Virus record (IMG/VR): IMGVR_UViG_3300032116_000683
Location: 1 to 35,541 of that record
Strand: one strand, 5' to 3'
Origin: a virus
Length of the DNA: 35,541 nucleotides
Shown here: positions 24,121 through 29,704 of the stretch, piece after piece
Numbering within the stretch: the stretch's first letter is position 1
Layout of the letters: every line of letters starts with the position of its first letter
Program-made: the position numbers and the translations under genes
Notes under the pieces: generated by a model
Databases searched by the model: none
The model's input: the letters and a program-made list of their open reading frames with translations, nothing else
What the model was told of the DNA's origin: nothing

Positions 24121-24984
24121 TTAAAAAATGTATCTAATTGTATTCCAAGGGATTATCAAATCGTGCAACATTTTAAACTGATAGATATAATCATTTTTTA
24201 GGTCGTGCTTGTACCTAATATTCCTACCCCCATATTCGGATACTTTATCTTCCTGAATATCTGGTCTCCATAATAGTTCTTCACCAGGTATACCATGATC
24301 CAGGTTATACTTATGCTTATCAGCATTATGGGTAAGGAAGATTACCTCTGCTTTTACTTTGTGCTTGGTAGTAACATACTTATCCACTAGCTGAAATAGT
24401 GCTGCATACTCTTGTTCCCATCCTTCTGTTACGATTACAGGACTGAAGTTTATGTGTACATCCCAACCAGCTGCTAAGAACTCATCAATAGCAATAATTC
24501 TATCTAATATCTTGCTAGTCCCTGGCTCTAATAAATCAGCATATTTCTGGGGCATGAGGCTAAATCGTATCCTCATAGAATTAGCAGGATCATAATCTAG
24601 CAATTTGCGGTTTACATATTTAGTAGCAAATGAACCAAATGCTTTTCCATGAGTCTTAAAAAACCTAACTATCTTATCAAAGTCATAATACTTATGATGA
24701 AGTGCTAGGTCTTCATTACAACCTATATCATAAGTTACATAATGCTTATGAGTCTGATTAGGTTTATCTACATCTGCAAACCAAGAGTGATGATCAATGG
24801 CAGTAAGAACATCATGTATATTCTTAGCTACTGTTAGACCTTCTGGCTTATGTCTTTTCATGTAGCAATATGAACAATTAAAGCCTATACAACCATACCC
24901 AAAACTGGGTGCAATGAAGTCAGTAGATCTACCCGAAGGTCTGATCTGCATAGACTTCCGGGTAACTAATTTTACTTTACTCAT
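24121..24984 (-). CDS. Radical-SAM protein of the spore-photoproduct-lyase-like type
   Basis: The segment SFGYGCIGFNCSYCYMKRHK holds C32, C37 and C40, the cysteines for a 4Fe-4S cluster, but spaced CX4CX2C instead of the canonical CX3CX2C. Further on are SMRIRFSLMPQK and AAGWDVHINFSPVIVTEGWE, typical of SPL-like proteins found in phages. SPL repairs UV-induced thymine dimers in spores; phage relatives are of unknown activity. The flanking ung gene suggests a DNA-repair theme, but this is inferred. The start is coupled to the preceding gene by ATGA. Confidence 0.82.
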   Translation of the reverse strand: MSKVKLVTRKSMQIRPSGRSTDFIAPSFGYGCIGFNCSYCYMKRHKPEGLTVAKNIHDVLTAIDHHSWFADVDKPNQTHKHYVTYDIGCNEDLALHHKYYDFDKIVRFFKTHGKAFGSFATKYVNRKLLDYDPANSMRIRFSLMPQKYADLLEPGTSKILDRIIAIDEFLAAGWDVHINFSPVIVTEGWEQEYAALFQLVDKYVTTKHKVKAEVIFLTHNADKHKYNLDHGIPGEELLWRPDIQEDKVSEYGGRNIRYKHDLKNDYIYQFKMLHDLIIPWNTIRYIF

Positions 24985-25274
24985 ACTAGTTCTTCTTGTA
25001 GTTCTTCTATACTAATACTATCTAATACCTCATCTAACGGAGCAAACCGGATAATGTTAAAACTAGGTTCTTGTTTTCTACCAAATGTGTCTCTTACAAT
25101 AAGAGGATTTTTAATTTCCATTAGAGTAATGCCCATTTTATCATGCATATCATAATATCTCATCTCTCGGACAGTATAGATATTATCTTTAATAGGTCTA
25201 TTAGGGATAATCTCAATTGACCGGGGATCAAATACATCATCTATACATACTACTTGATCACCTTCTTTAATCAT
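24981..25274 (-). CDS. Small phage protein with SH3-like strand pattern (97 aa)
   Basis: I choose ATG 25274 (MIKEGDQVVCIDD) over 25292 because the reading then begins at the domain and overlaps the preceding stop by only eight bases, with GGAG about ten bases upstream. Strands GDQVVCIDD, DNIYTVREMRYY and GITLMEIKNP, then EPSFNIIRFAPLDE, match a small family common in Bacteroidota phages, with the look of an SH3-like barrel. Function unknown. Confidence 0.82.
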   Translation of the reverse strand: MIKEGDQVVCIDDVFDPRSIEIIPNRPIKDNIYTVREMRYYDMHDKMGITLMEIKNPLIVRDTFGRKQEPSFNIIRFAPLDEVLDSISIEELQEELV

Positions 25275-25488
25275 TGGCTCTTTCTCCTTCATTAATTCTT
25301 TGATTAATCATTTGGTAAATCTCATCTACAAGAGCATACTCTTCTTTACTGAGTTCTCTGTACTTCCAGATTTGTCTAACATCCTCTCTGATATTATGCA
25401 GAGCAATGTAGTACTCCTGTCCATTGACAGCATGTCGGAAATCATCTACATCTTCAGGAAGATTAAACTCTAGTGTTACTTTACTCAT
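25267..25488 (-). CDS. Small phage protein, 73 aa
   Basis: Starts with MSKVTLEFNLPEDVDDFRHA, a pattern I know from many phages of Bacteroidota and Firmicutes: an N-terminal beta strand, a negatively charged turn and then helices (YIALHNIREDVRQIWKY). The function of the family is unknown. It begins immediately after the stop of a 14-residue micro-frame (25489-25533). Confidence 0.82.
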   Translation of the reverse strand: MSKVTLEFNLPEDVDDFRHAVNGQEYYIALHNIREDVRQIWKYRELSKEEYALVDEIYQMINQRINEGERAND

Positions 25489-25533
25489 TTATAACAAGTT
25501 TATTAAGTTTATTAAAAAAAGATAAACTCTCAT
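25489..25533 (-). CDS. Possible 14-aa micro-gene
   Basis: ATG at 25533-25531 overlaps the stop of the 123-aa gene (ATGA) and is preceded by an ideal Shine-Dalgarno (GGAGGTGA, three bases before ATG). It ends in TAA directly adjacent to the next ATG. The product would be the hydrophobic peptide MRVYLFLINLINLL. It may be a genuine micropeptide or just a translational relay that delivers ribosomes to the 73-aa gene. Confidence 0.4.
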   Translation of the reverse strand: MRVYLFLINLINLL

Positions 25534-25544
25534 TTGTCACCTCC
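25530..25544 (-). promoter_or_regulatory. Shine-Dalgarno/ATGA translational coupler (copy 1)
   Basis: Minus strand reads GGAGGTGACAAATGA. GGAGGTGA is fully complementary to the 16S anti-SD, and ATGA joins stop and start. In the upstream frame the same bases encode G-G-D-K-stop, the end of the 123-aa protein. Confidence 0.75.
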
Positions 25545-25901
25545 TTTTACTATTTCAATTAGTTTCTTTAGGCATTCCAACTCTGCTTCTTCGTAGGTAG
25601 TATAGCTCATACCCCTTTGCTCACCATCGGGAAATATAACCTTAAAGAACTCTCCCAAATCTGACATACCTGATTGAATAAAAAACCTTACTTTATACTT
25701 CTCTCTGAACCATCTAAATGCTTGTTGGTATAGTGGTGCATATGCAAGTAATTTATACGAACCAGATCTTCTTTCACCAAGATAAACACCATCAATGGAT
25801 AATGCGGCTGAGTCATTTGGATACCAAGCTATACACTTTTCATCAAACCCAAGTTTAATGAGTTCTAATGCTTGTTCGTATGGAATAAATTCTTTATTCA
25901 T
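25530..25901 (-). CDS. Phage protein of unknown function, 123 aa
   Basis: The sequence begins MNKEFIPYEQALELIKLGFD, then has CIAWYPNDS, an APLYQQAFRWFREKY segment and a C-terminal EEAELECLKKLIEIV helix. This arrangement is familiar from many small proteins of Bacteroidota phages and prophages; the family's function is not known to me. Its last four residues GGDK are encoded by the Shine-Dalgarno of the following frame. It follows the 29-aa membrane peptide gene by three bases. Confidence 0.85.
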   Translation of the reverse strand: MNKEFIPYEQALELIKLGFDEKCIAWYPNDSAALSIDGVYLGERRSGSYKLLAYAPLYQQAFRWFREKYKVRFFIQSGMSDLGEFFKVIFPDGEQRGMSYTTYEEAELECLKKLIEIVKGGDK

Positions 25902-25904
25902 TGT

Positions 25905-25994
25905 TTACTTCCTTAATTTTTTATTGATTTCATTTAACTCAAGTGCACATAACCATATTGATAGGCTTACAATAACTGCTGCTAAGATTATCAT
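25905..25994 (-). CDS. 29-aa membrane micro-protein
   Basis: ATG 25994-25992 overlaps the stop of the 67-aa gene as ATGA and has a strong Shine-Dalgarno (GGAGGTGA) before it. The product is one hydrophobic helix (IILAAVIVSLSIWLCALEL) followed by a polar, basic tail ending KKLRK. The frame fills an otherwise empty 89-base interval exactly and stops three bases before the next ATG. A positive-inside single-pass membrane peptide is likely. Confidence 0.65.
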   Translation of the reverse strand: MIILAAVIVSLSIWLCALELNEINKKLRK

Positions 25995-26005
25995 TCGTCA
26001 CCTCC
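25991..26005 (-). promoter_or_regulatory. Shine-Dalgarno/ATGA translational coupler (copy 2)
   Basis: Minus strand reads GGAGGTGACGAATGA: ideal anti-SD match, then ATGA joining the stop of the 67-aa gene (G-G-D-E-stop) to the start of the 29-aa gene. It lies in a 29-base unit (25991-26019) repeated at 26191-26219 with one mismatch, exactly 200 bases apart. Confidence 0.75.
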
Positions 26006-26194
26006 GTATGTTTCGTTGTCAATTACAATTGAATATCTATTTAAATAACCATATCTTGCCCACCAAGTACCGATAAAAGTTAGAGAAATTTGTTGTGCAT
26101 CTACTGTGAATTGATGTTTATACCAAGTACCTTTTCTCCATTTACGATACCATTGAAATCTATTTAACCATAGATAATCTAACCATTTATTCAT
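25991..26194 (-). CDS. Small protein, 67 aa, Trp/Tyr/Arg-rich
   Basis: Unusually rich in Trp, Tyr and Arg (MNKWLDYLWLNRFQWYRKWR, later a segment with GTWWARYGYLNRYS), with no membrane segment. It is preceded by an ideal Shine-Dalgarno and ATGA overlap, and it ends in the motif NETYGGDE, nearly identical to the end of the gene upstream (NETYGGDK). The shared tail comes from the repeated coupler sequence. Function unknown. Confidence 0.7.
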   Translation of the reverse strand: MNKWLDYLWLNRFQWYRKWRKGTWYKHQFTVDAQQISLTFIGTWWARYGYLNRYSIVIDNETYGGDE

Positions 26195-26205
26195 TTGTCA
26201 CCTCC
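26191..26205 (-). promoter_or_regulatory. Shine-Dalgarno/ATGA translational coupler (copy 3)
   Basis: Minus strand reads GGAGGTGACAAATGA, identical to copy 1 and one base different from copy 2. It ends the 86-aa gene (G-G-D-K-stop) and starts the 67-aa gene. Confidence 0.75.
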
Positions 26206-26451
26206 GTATGTTTCGTTGTAGTATTGCTCACTGGTCATCATTGATATATGGCTAACCTCATAAGCATTAATAATCTGCTCCTTCTCCATTGCTTTGGCTT
26301 CAGATAAGCATTTTCTAAAATGCTCTCTTTCCTTTAAGTCAGAGAACTCAAGGAAAGGTAATAGGTGTGCAAATAACCACTCTACTGCTGTTTGCTTTTT
26401 CATATCAGTATTCATTTCAGCTAACCACTCTACTGCTGTTTGTTTACTCAT
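26191..26451 (-). CDS. KQTAVEWL-type small phage protein, 86 aa, with duplicated start
   Basis: I choose ATG 26451 (MSKQTAVEWLAEMNTD), which overlaps the preceding stop by eight bases. Sixteen codons later the same words occur again as MKKQTAVEWLFAHLLPFLE, so an alternative start at 26403 would give a shorter, canonical version. The remainder (EHFRKCLSEAKAMEKEQIIN, then QYYNETYGGDK) matches a family widespread in Bacteroidota phages. Function unknown. Confidence 0.78.
   Translation of the reverse strand: MSKQTAVEWLAEMNTDMKKQTAVEWLFAHLLPFLEFSDLKEREHFRKCLSEAKAMEKEQIINAYEVSHISMMTSEQYYNETYGGDK
26374..26442 (-). repeat. Direct repeat of 21 bp within the 5' end of the 86-aa gene
   Basis: Positions 26374-26394 and 26422-26442 are identical, 48 bases (16 codons) apart. 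Both copies encode KQTAVEWL preceded by a Met, so the gene start has been duplicated in frame. Confidence 0.85.
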
Positions 26452-26608
26452 TTGTATCCTCCCAATAATATTTACATGTACCATCTTTTTCTAGTGGTAT
26501 TCCTAAGAAATAACTCTGCCTAAACTCTGATGGAGTAGCAGTATGTCTGTAACAAGAGTGTTTCAGGGGGCAATCACCCCCTGAACACATTGAGATATCT
26601 GGACACAT
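26444..26608 (-). CDS. Cysteine-rich small protein, 54 aa
   Basis: Start 26608 follows the stop of the exported-protein gene as TAACATG; the longer frame from 26653 would overlap that gene by 44 bases. The sequence CPDISMCSGGDCPLKHSCYR contains four cysteines, with another near the end (DGTCKYYW), a set suited to a metal or iron-sulfur site. The pattern, including PSEFRQSYF, is one I know from many Bacteroidota phages; function unknown. Confidence 0.8.
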   Translation of the reverse strand: MCPDISMCSGGDCPLKHSCYRHTATPSEFRQSYFLGIPLEKDGTCKYYWEDTNE

Positions 26609-26609
26609 G

Positions 26610-27122
26610 TTATTTTGGCTTAACTGTAAATTTATTTTCTCTGCAATCCGCAATGATGGTCATAAAGTATGCTTGGTCATCTGCCTTTACTGGACGGGTA
26701 AATGAATCATAGCTTCTACCATTCTGGAAGTATACTTTTATAATTTTATGCGATGCTAAAGCAGCAATATCAGAAGAGTCAAGATGAAACCATGCATTAC
26801 CCTCACAGTTAAACTTATTCCAGCTTACTAATGAAAGTTTAGTGCTATCGTCAAACATGATAATGAATTTATCATTCTCATTACAGTTACCAATATTGAC
26901 ACTAGTAATCATAATATCTGCAATAGATAACTGACCTCCATCTTCTACAATCCGGGCATCCATTGTAAAACCCTGAGTCTTAGCATCATTAGCAAAAATG
27001 ATATTGTGTCTGGGATAATAATAACATATTTCAGTCATCTCATCACAGTCTTTTACAATACAGTGTTGTGAAAAGGATAGGAAAGGCAAAGCCATTGCCA
27101 TAGCAATAAATACTTTTTTCAT
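26610..27122 (-). CDS. Exported protein with signal peptide, 170 aa
   Basis: The N terminus (MKKVFIAMAMALPFLSFSQ) is a typical Sec signal peptide, with SFSQ the kind of cleavage region common in Bacteroidota. The mature part has several cysteines (for example VKDCDEMTEICYYYPRHN and a late NCRE-like DCRENK), which may form disulfides in the periplasm, and a beta-rich layout. No family recognised. A periplasmic phage protein in an accessory region might affect superinfection or lysis; this is only a suggestion. Confidence 0.8.
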   Translation of the reverse strand: MKKVFIAMAMALPFLSFSQHCIVKDCDEMTEICYYYPRHNIIFANDAKTQGFTMDARIVEDGGQLSIADIMITSVNIGNCNENDKFIIMFDDSTKLSLVSWNKFNCEGNAWFHLDSSDIAALASHKIIKVYFQNGRSYDSFTRPVKADDQAYFMTIIADCRENKFTVKPK

Positions 27123-27129
27123 TTGTTGG

Positions 27130-27513
27130 TTAAAATTTATAAGATGATACTTCTTCTACTTTTAGAACTTTAGTGGTATAGTTACCACTGGCTTCTATAT
27201 CCTGAATGAATCTCAGGAAGACTTGTAACTGATACATTTGGTCATATTCTAAGACTAACTCGGGTAGTGTATCTACCCATCTGAATCCACTGCCGGTATT
27301 TAGTATATGAAATACATTTACACCACGTATTTCTTCAGACCATTCACCAGTATCAGAGTACTCCATACTATACATAGTACCAGACTCAGTCTCTCTAATT
27401 TTAATAGTATACTCATGTCTAAACCCATCACCTGAATCTGAGTATACATGGTAAATATCTGGGTCAGCTAGTAAGACCAATAGATCTTTAAGCAATTTGG
27501 TTTTTTTACTCAT
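27130..27513 (-). CDS. Hypothetical protein, 127 aa
   Basis: The ATG at 27513 (MSKKTKLLKDLLVLLADPD) is used; the longer reading begins with TTG at 27522. The stop of the preceding micro-gene is one base away (TAGTATG). After an N-terminal helix come beta strands rich in Gly/Ser/Tyr and Glu (YSDSGDGFRHEYTIKIRETE). No family recognised. Confidence 0.78.
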   Translation of the reverse strand: MSKKTKLLKDLLVLLADPDIYHVYSDSGDGFRHEYTIKIRETESGTMYSMEYSDTGEWSEEIRGVNVFHILNTGSGFRWVDTLPELVLEYDQMYQLQVFLRFIQDIEASGNYTTKVLKVEEVSSYKF

Positions 27514-27514
27514 A

Positions 27515-27604
27515 CTATTCAAAATTTGCGTAACCTAGATCCTCCCATACAGGAGGTTTGGTTTCATTAGGATCATTCGTCCTTAGTTGATTTGCCGATT
27601 CCAT
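27515..27604 (-). CDS. 29-aa micro-gene between the 127-aa and 88-aa genes
   Basis: ATG 27604-27602 lies 30 bases inside the end of the 88-aa gene; the frame ends with TAG 27517-27515, one base before the next ATG. The product is polar with no membrane segment: it begins MESANQLRTNDPNETKPPVW and ends DLGYANFE. It fills a 59-base interval with nothing else in it, and its stop fits the pattern of the block, so it is probably translated. Function unknown. Confidence 0.5.
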   Translation of the reverse strand: MESANQLRTNDPNETKPPVWEDLGYANFE

Positions 27605-27839
27605 TCTTTTTACCCCAGTTAATTATTGTTCTTTCTATTAAAAATAATACATCAGGAGCAATTTCTCCATCACAATCCTCTACACAATACACATTTTTAA
27701 CATTATAGGGTTGAAAATCAGCCGGAACTGGCTTATCTACAATTGTTTTCTCTACTGTAAATACATATTTACGATCTAATTCTATGGTACCCTCATATAC
27801 CTCGGTTACACTAACCGGGCTGTTGCTCATTTTGATCAT
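27573..27839 (-). CDS. Hypothetical protein, 88 aa
   Basis: Strand-rich first half (VTEVYEGTIELDRKYVFTVE), a CVEDCDGEIAPDVLFLIERT segment and a basic, polar end. No motif recognised. Start 27839 or, three codons later, 27830; both overlap the preceding 38-aa frame. It is in the middle of the small-gene run. Confidence 0.68.
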   Translation of the reverse strand: MIKMSNSPVSVTEVYEGTIELDRKYVFTVEKTIVDKPVPADFQPYNVKNVYCVEDCDGEIAPDVLFLIERTIINWGKKNGIGKSTKDE

Positions 27840-27927
27840 TAAAAGATTGTATTAGTTTTTCTTGAATTGACTTAGATACAGGAACATCATCCCAGTATAT
27901 AAAAATAAGATCACTTGAGTTTGCCAT
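27811..27927 (-). CDS. 38-aa micro-gene
   Basis: ATG 27927-27925 overlaps the end of the membrane protein gene (stop at 27911) and the TAG at 27813-27811 lies inside the start of the 88-aa gene, so it bridges an otherwise empty 71-base interval. The peptide begins MANSSDLIFIYWDDVPVSKS and ends in a polar Gln-rich stretch. Its overlaps on both sides match the style of the block. Confidence 0.55.
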   Translation of the reverse strand: MANSSDLIFIYWDDVPVSKSIQEKLIQSFNDQNEQQPG

Positions 27928-28318
27928 AATCTTTTGTATAGCCCCAAAGGACCATAACACAAGATATGAAATAAACAGATGTTAGGGATAACCAAATGTC
28001 AAATTCGATATATCCATAACGGCGATGGTCTAGAATGGCATTGATGATAGTAACAATCCAACAACCTGCTGCAATCACATAGTATATAGGACCATTACGA
28101 AAATCATACTTCATGTACTGCAGTATCTTTACTGTGTTGTCCATGAATCTATTCATCTCATAGTCTAGTGCCCATACCATTACTAGAGCAAGGTTTATCA
28201 GTAGGCCGAAGTAAAACAGGTATTCTGTTACCATTCCACCTATCAGGGCAAATCCTGTAGATAAGCATAGATATAAAATACCGTTACTAAAGGATGATTT
28301 AGTTATTACTGGCTTCAT
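27911..28318 (-). CDS. Membrane protein with four predicted helices, 135 aa
   Basis: ATG 28318 joins the stop of the GroES-like gene as TAATG (the longer frame starts with TTG). Hydrophobic helices: GILYLCLSTGFALIGGMV, LFYFGLLINLALVMVWAL, YYVIAAGCWIVTIINAIL and LTSVYFISCVMVLWGY. The loop between helices 2 and 3 is charged. No family recognised. Confidence 0.8.
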   Translation of the reverse strand: MKPVITKSSFSNGILYLCLSTGFALIGGMVTEYLFYFGLLINLALVMVWALDYEMNRFMDNTVKILQYMKYDFRNGPIYYVIAAGCWIVTIINAILDHRRYGYIEFDIWLSLTSVYFISCVMVLWGYTKDYGKLK

Positions 28319-28596
28319 TACCAAACAATTGCAACGTTATTCTCGTAGGCAATAAAATACATAGTGCCATCGATATCAATTACCTCACAGTTAGCTAATG
28401 CTGTACCGATATATACCTGATCTCCTGTCTTTACAGAAGTGCATTCATCACCAGTAGCTACTACATTAAGCTTACTCCATGATTTCATGAACTCTGCTTC
28501 AAGGTTTGCCTGAACATCTTCTGTAAGGATTACCTGACTTTCAGGTCTTACGGGCTTTTCAATAAGGATTCTCTTTCCTTTTAATTTAAGATTCAT
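28318..28596 (-). CDS. GroES/Cpn10-like co-chaperonin
   Basis: The 92-aa protein starts with LKLKGKRILIEKP, the first strand of Cpn10, continues into an acidic mobile-loop region (VILTEDVQANLEAEF), and then shows VVATGDECTSVKTGDQVYIG and a last strand YFIAYENNVAIVW, like the VxxVGxG...VKVGDxVLF pattern. Phages such as T4 encode a GroES-like cap (gp31) to fold capsid protein with host GroEL. The fit is by eye; the mobile loop is not the usual IML tripeptide, so a divergent member is most likely. Confidence 0.72.
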   Translation of the reverse strand: MNLKLKGKRILIEKPVRPESQVILTEDVQANLEAEFMKSWSKLNVVATGDECTSVKTGDQVYIGTALANCEVIDIDGTMYFIAYENNVAIVW

Positions 28597-28798
28597 CTTC
28601 GTTGGTTTTTGGTTTATTTACTTTATTCATACCGTCTGGTATAAAATGATATCTGCAATAGAACCAGTCTCCGTATTTATCTATTTCAGATTTAGGGTAA
28701 CCGTTTTCTATTAGCCATTCTTTTACGTTTACTACATCAGTAGGTATTGGTTTTGGGAACCCGTACCTATAACCATTAGGTGGATCAATTATTTTCAT
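28586..28798 (-). CDS. Small phage protein, 70 aa
   Basis: Starts MKIIDPPNGYRYGFPKPIP, then VNVKEWLIENGYPKSEIDKY and WFYCRYHFI. The combination, a PNGYRYGFPK start and a NGYPKSEID turn, is familiar from Bacteroidota phages; the function is unknown. Coupled to both neighbours by overlaps. Confidence 0.8.
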   Translation of the reverse strand: MKIIDPPNGYRYGFPKPIPTDVVNVKEWLIENGYPKSEIDKYGDWFYCRYHFIPDGMNKVNKPKTNEDES

Positions 28799-29001
28799 GC
28801 GCCGTCATCTGAATAGTAATCAGAATATTCCTCGCTAAAACATTTAGTACAGATAATAGATGTAGTTAGCAAATCAAAGTAGATGCTATCTACCATGTTT
28901 TCATCATCTTCTAATCTAGCTAATTCTTGCGCACATTTGTAGATAGCATCTTTATCACAATATCTACATAGGCCAGTGCAGTTGTCTTCAGGATCTAGCA
29001 T
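28795..29001 (-). CDS. Putative zinc-ribbon small protein, 68 aa
   Basis: Cysteines in the order CTGLCRYC (8, 12, 15), C27 and, 29 residues on, CTKC (57, 60) would supply a zinc site or two. The rest is acidic. No family recognised. It overlaps both neighbours. Confidence 0.7.
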   Translation of the reverse strand: MLDPEDNCTGLCRYCDKDAIYKCAQELARLEDDENMVDSIYFDLLTTSIICTKCFSEEYSDYYSDDGA

Positions 29002-29395
29002 TATTCTTTTCTTTTAAATATTTTCTATACCAATTATATACTGATTCGAAAGGTACACCCATGATAATTGGGAATACTATGAATGCAACAAATATACTCA
29101 GTAGGAGCCTTGGGGTTATTGCTAAACCAATTGCAAGAAATAAACAACGCTGCATAAAGAACTGATTCATATGCCAACGATCAGTCAAGAATACAAGTAT
29201 TGTAGAACTAAATGGAAACTTTTCTGGAAACATAGGTTTGATTAAACCGAGGTACCACCAATGACATTTGTATTCTTTTGTGAAATCATACTTACGATGC
29301 CAATCAAATGTTTTCATTTCTTCATCAGCAAGAGCATCCATTTTACCTTTGAATACTCCTGCTGCAACAATTAGTAATAGTATTAGTGCAGTCAT
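28988..29395 (-). CDS. Membrane protein, 135 aa
   Basis: Begins with a hydrophobic helix (ALILLLIVAAGVF), then a soluble loop KGKMDALADEEMKTFDWHRK, a FPFSSTILVFLTDRWH segment and a C-terminal hydrophobic helix pair (RCLFLAIGLAITPRLLLS, then IFVAFIVFPIIMG). The order of blocks is one I remember from membrane proteins of Bacteroidota phages. The last 30 bases overlap the zinc-ribbon gene. Function unknown. Confidence 0.8.
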   Translation of the reverse strand: MTALILLLIVAAGVFKGKMDALADEEMKTFDWHRKYDFTKEYKCHWWYLGLIKPMFPEKFPFSSTILVFLTDRWHMNQFFMQRCLFLAIGLAITPRLLLSIFVAFIVFPIIMGVPFESVYNWYRKYLKEKNNARS

Positions 29396-29405
29396 GGTTT
29401 GTATT

Positions 29406-29418
29406 TATTGGACCAATA
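29406..29418. promoter_or_regulatory. Perfect dyad TATTGG-A-CCAATA (possible operator)
   Basis: Six-base arms TATTGG and CCAATA with a one-base spacer lie in the 36-base interval between the ClpS-like gene and the 135-aa membrane protein gene. An uninterrupted dyad at the start of the small-gene run is a plausible operator or promoter element. A related TATTGGCCATATA occurs in the divergent region near 34093. No protein partner is known. Confidence 0.35.
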
Positions 29419-29431
29419 TACACTAAATACC

Positions 29432-29704
29432 CTACAGTTGTATCTCTGTAGTTAAATCATTGGCAGCCAGTTGGTTATTGATACTAACCAACTCATCTAT
29501 ACTACCGTGCTTAACTGCGTACTTACCTTTAGAATGTACTAGCTGTGCACATTGTTCTGCCTGAATAAGATTATGATTACAGAAAGCCATTAGGCACAAT
29601 ATAACGTGCTCAAATGAATTGTGATTGTCATTGTATAATACAATCCTAGGTTGTGATTCTACATCTTCAAGTAATTCTTCAACGTGTTCTACTTGTGTAT
29701 TCAT
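29432..29704 (-). CDS. clpS: ClpS-like N-degron adaptor
   Basis: The 90-aa protein has PRIVLYNDNHNSFEHV (19-34), in which N25-D26 correspond to the Asn-Asp that bind the free amino terminus of N-degron substrates, and LVHSKGKYAVK (55-65), with H57 matching the third substrate-contacting residue. The helix CNHNLIQAEQC between them is as in Bacteroidota ClpS. ClpS delivers proteins with destabilising N-terminal residues to the ClpAP protease. A phage copy could steer host proteolysis. It is coupled by ATGA to the SF2 helicase. Confidence 0.88.
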   Translation of the reverse strand: MNTQVEHVEELLEDVESQPRIVLYNDNHNSFEHVILCLMAFCNHNLIQAEQCAQLVHSKGKYAVKHGSIDELVSINNQLAANDLTTEIQL

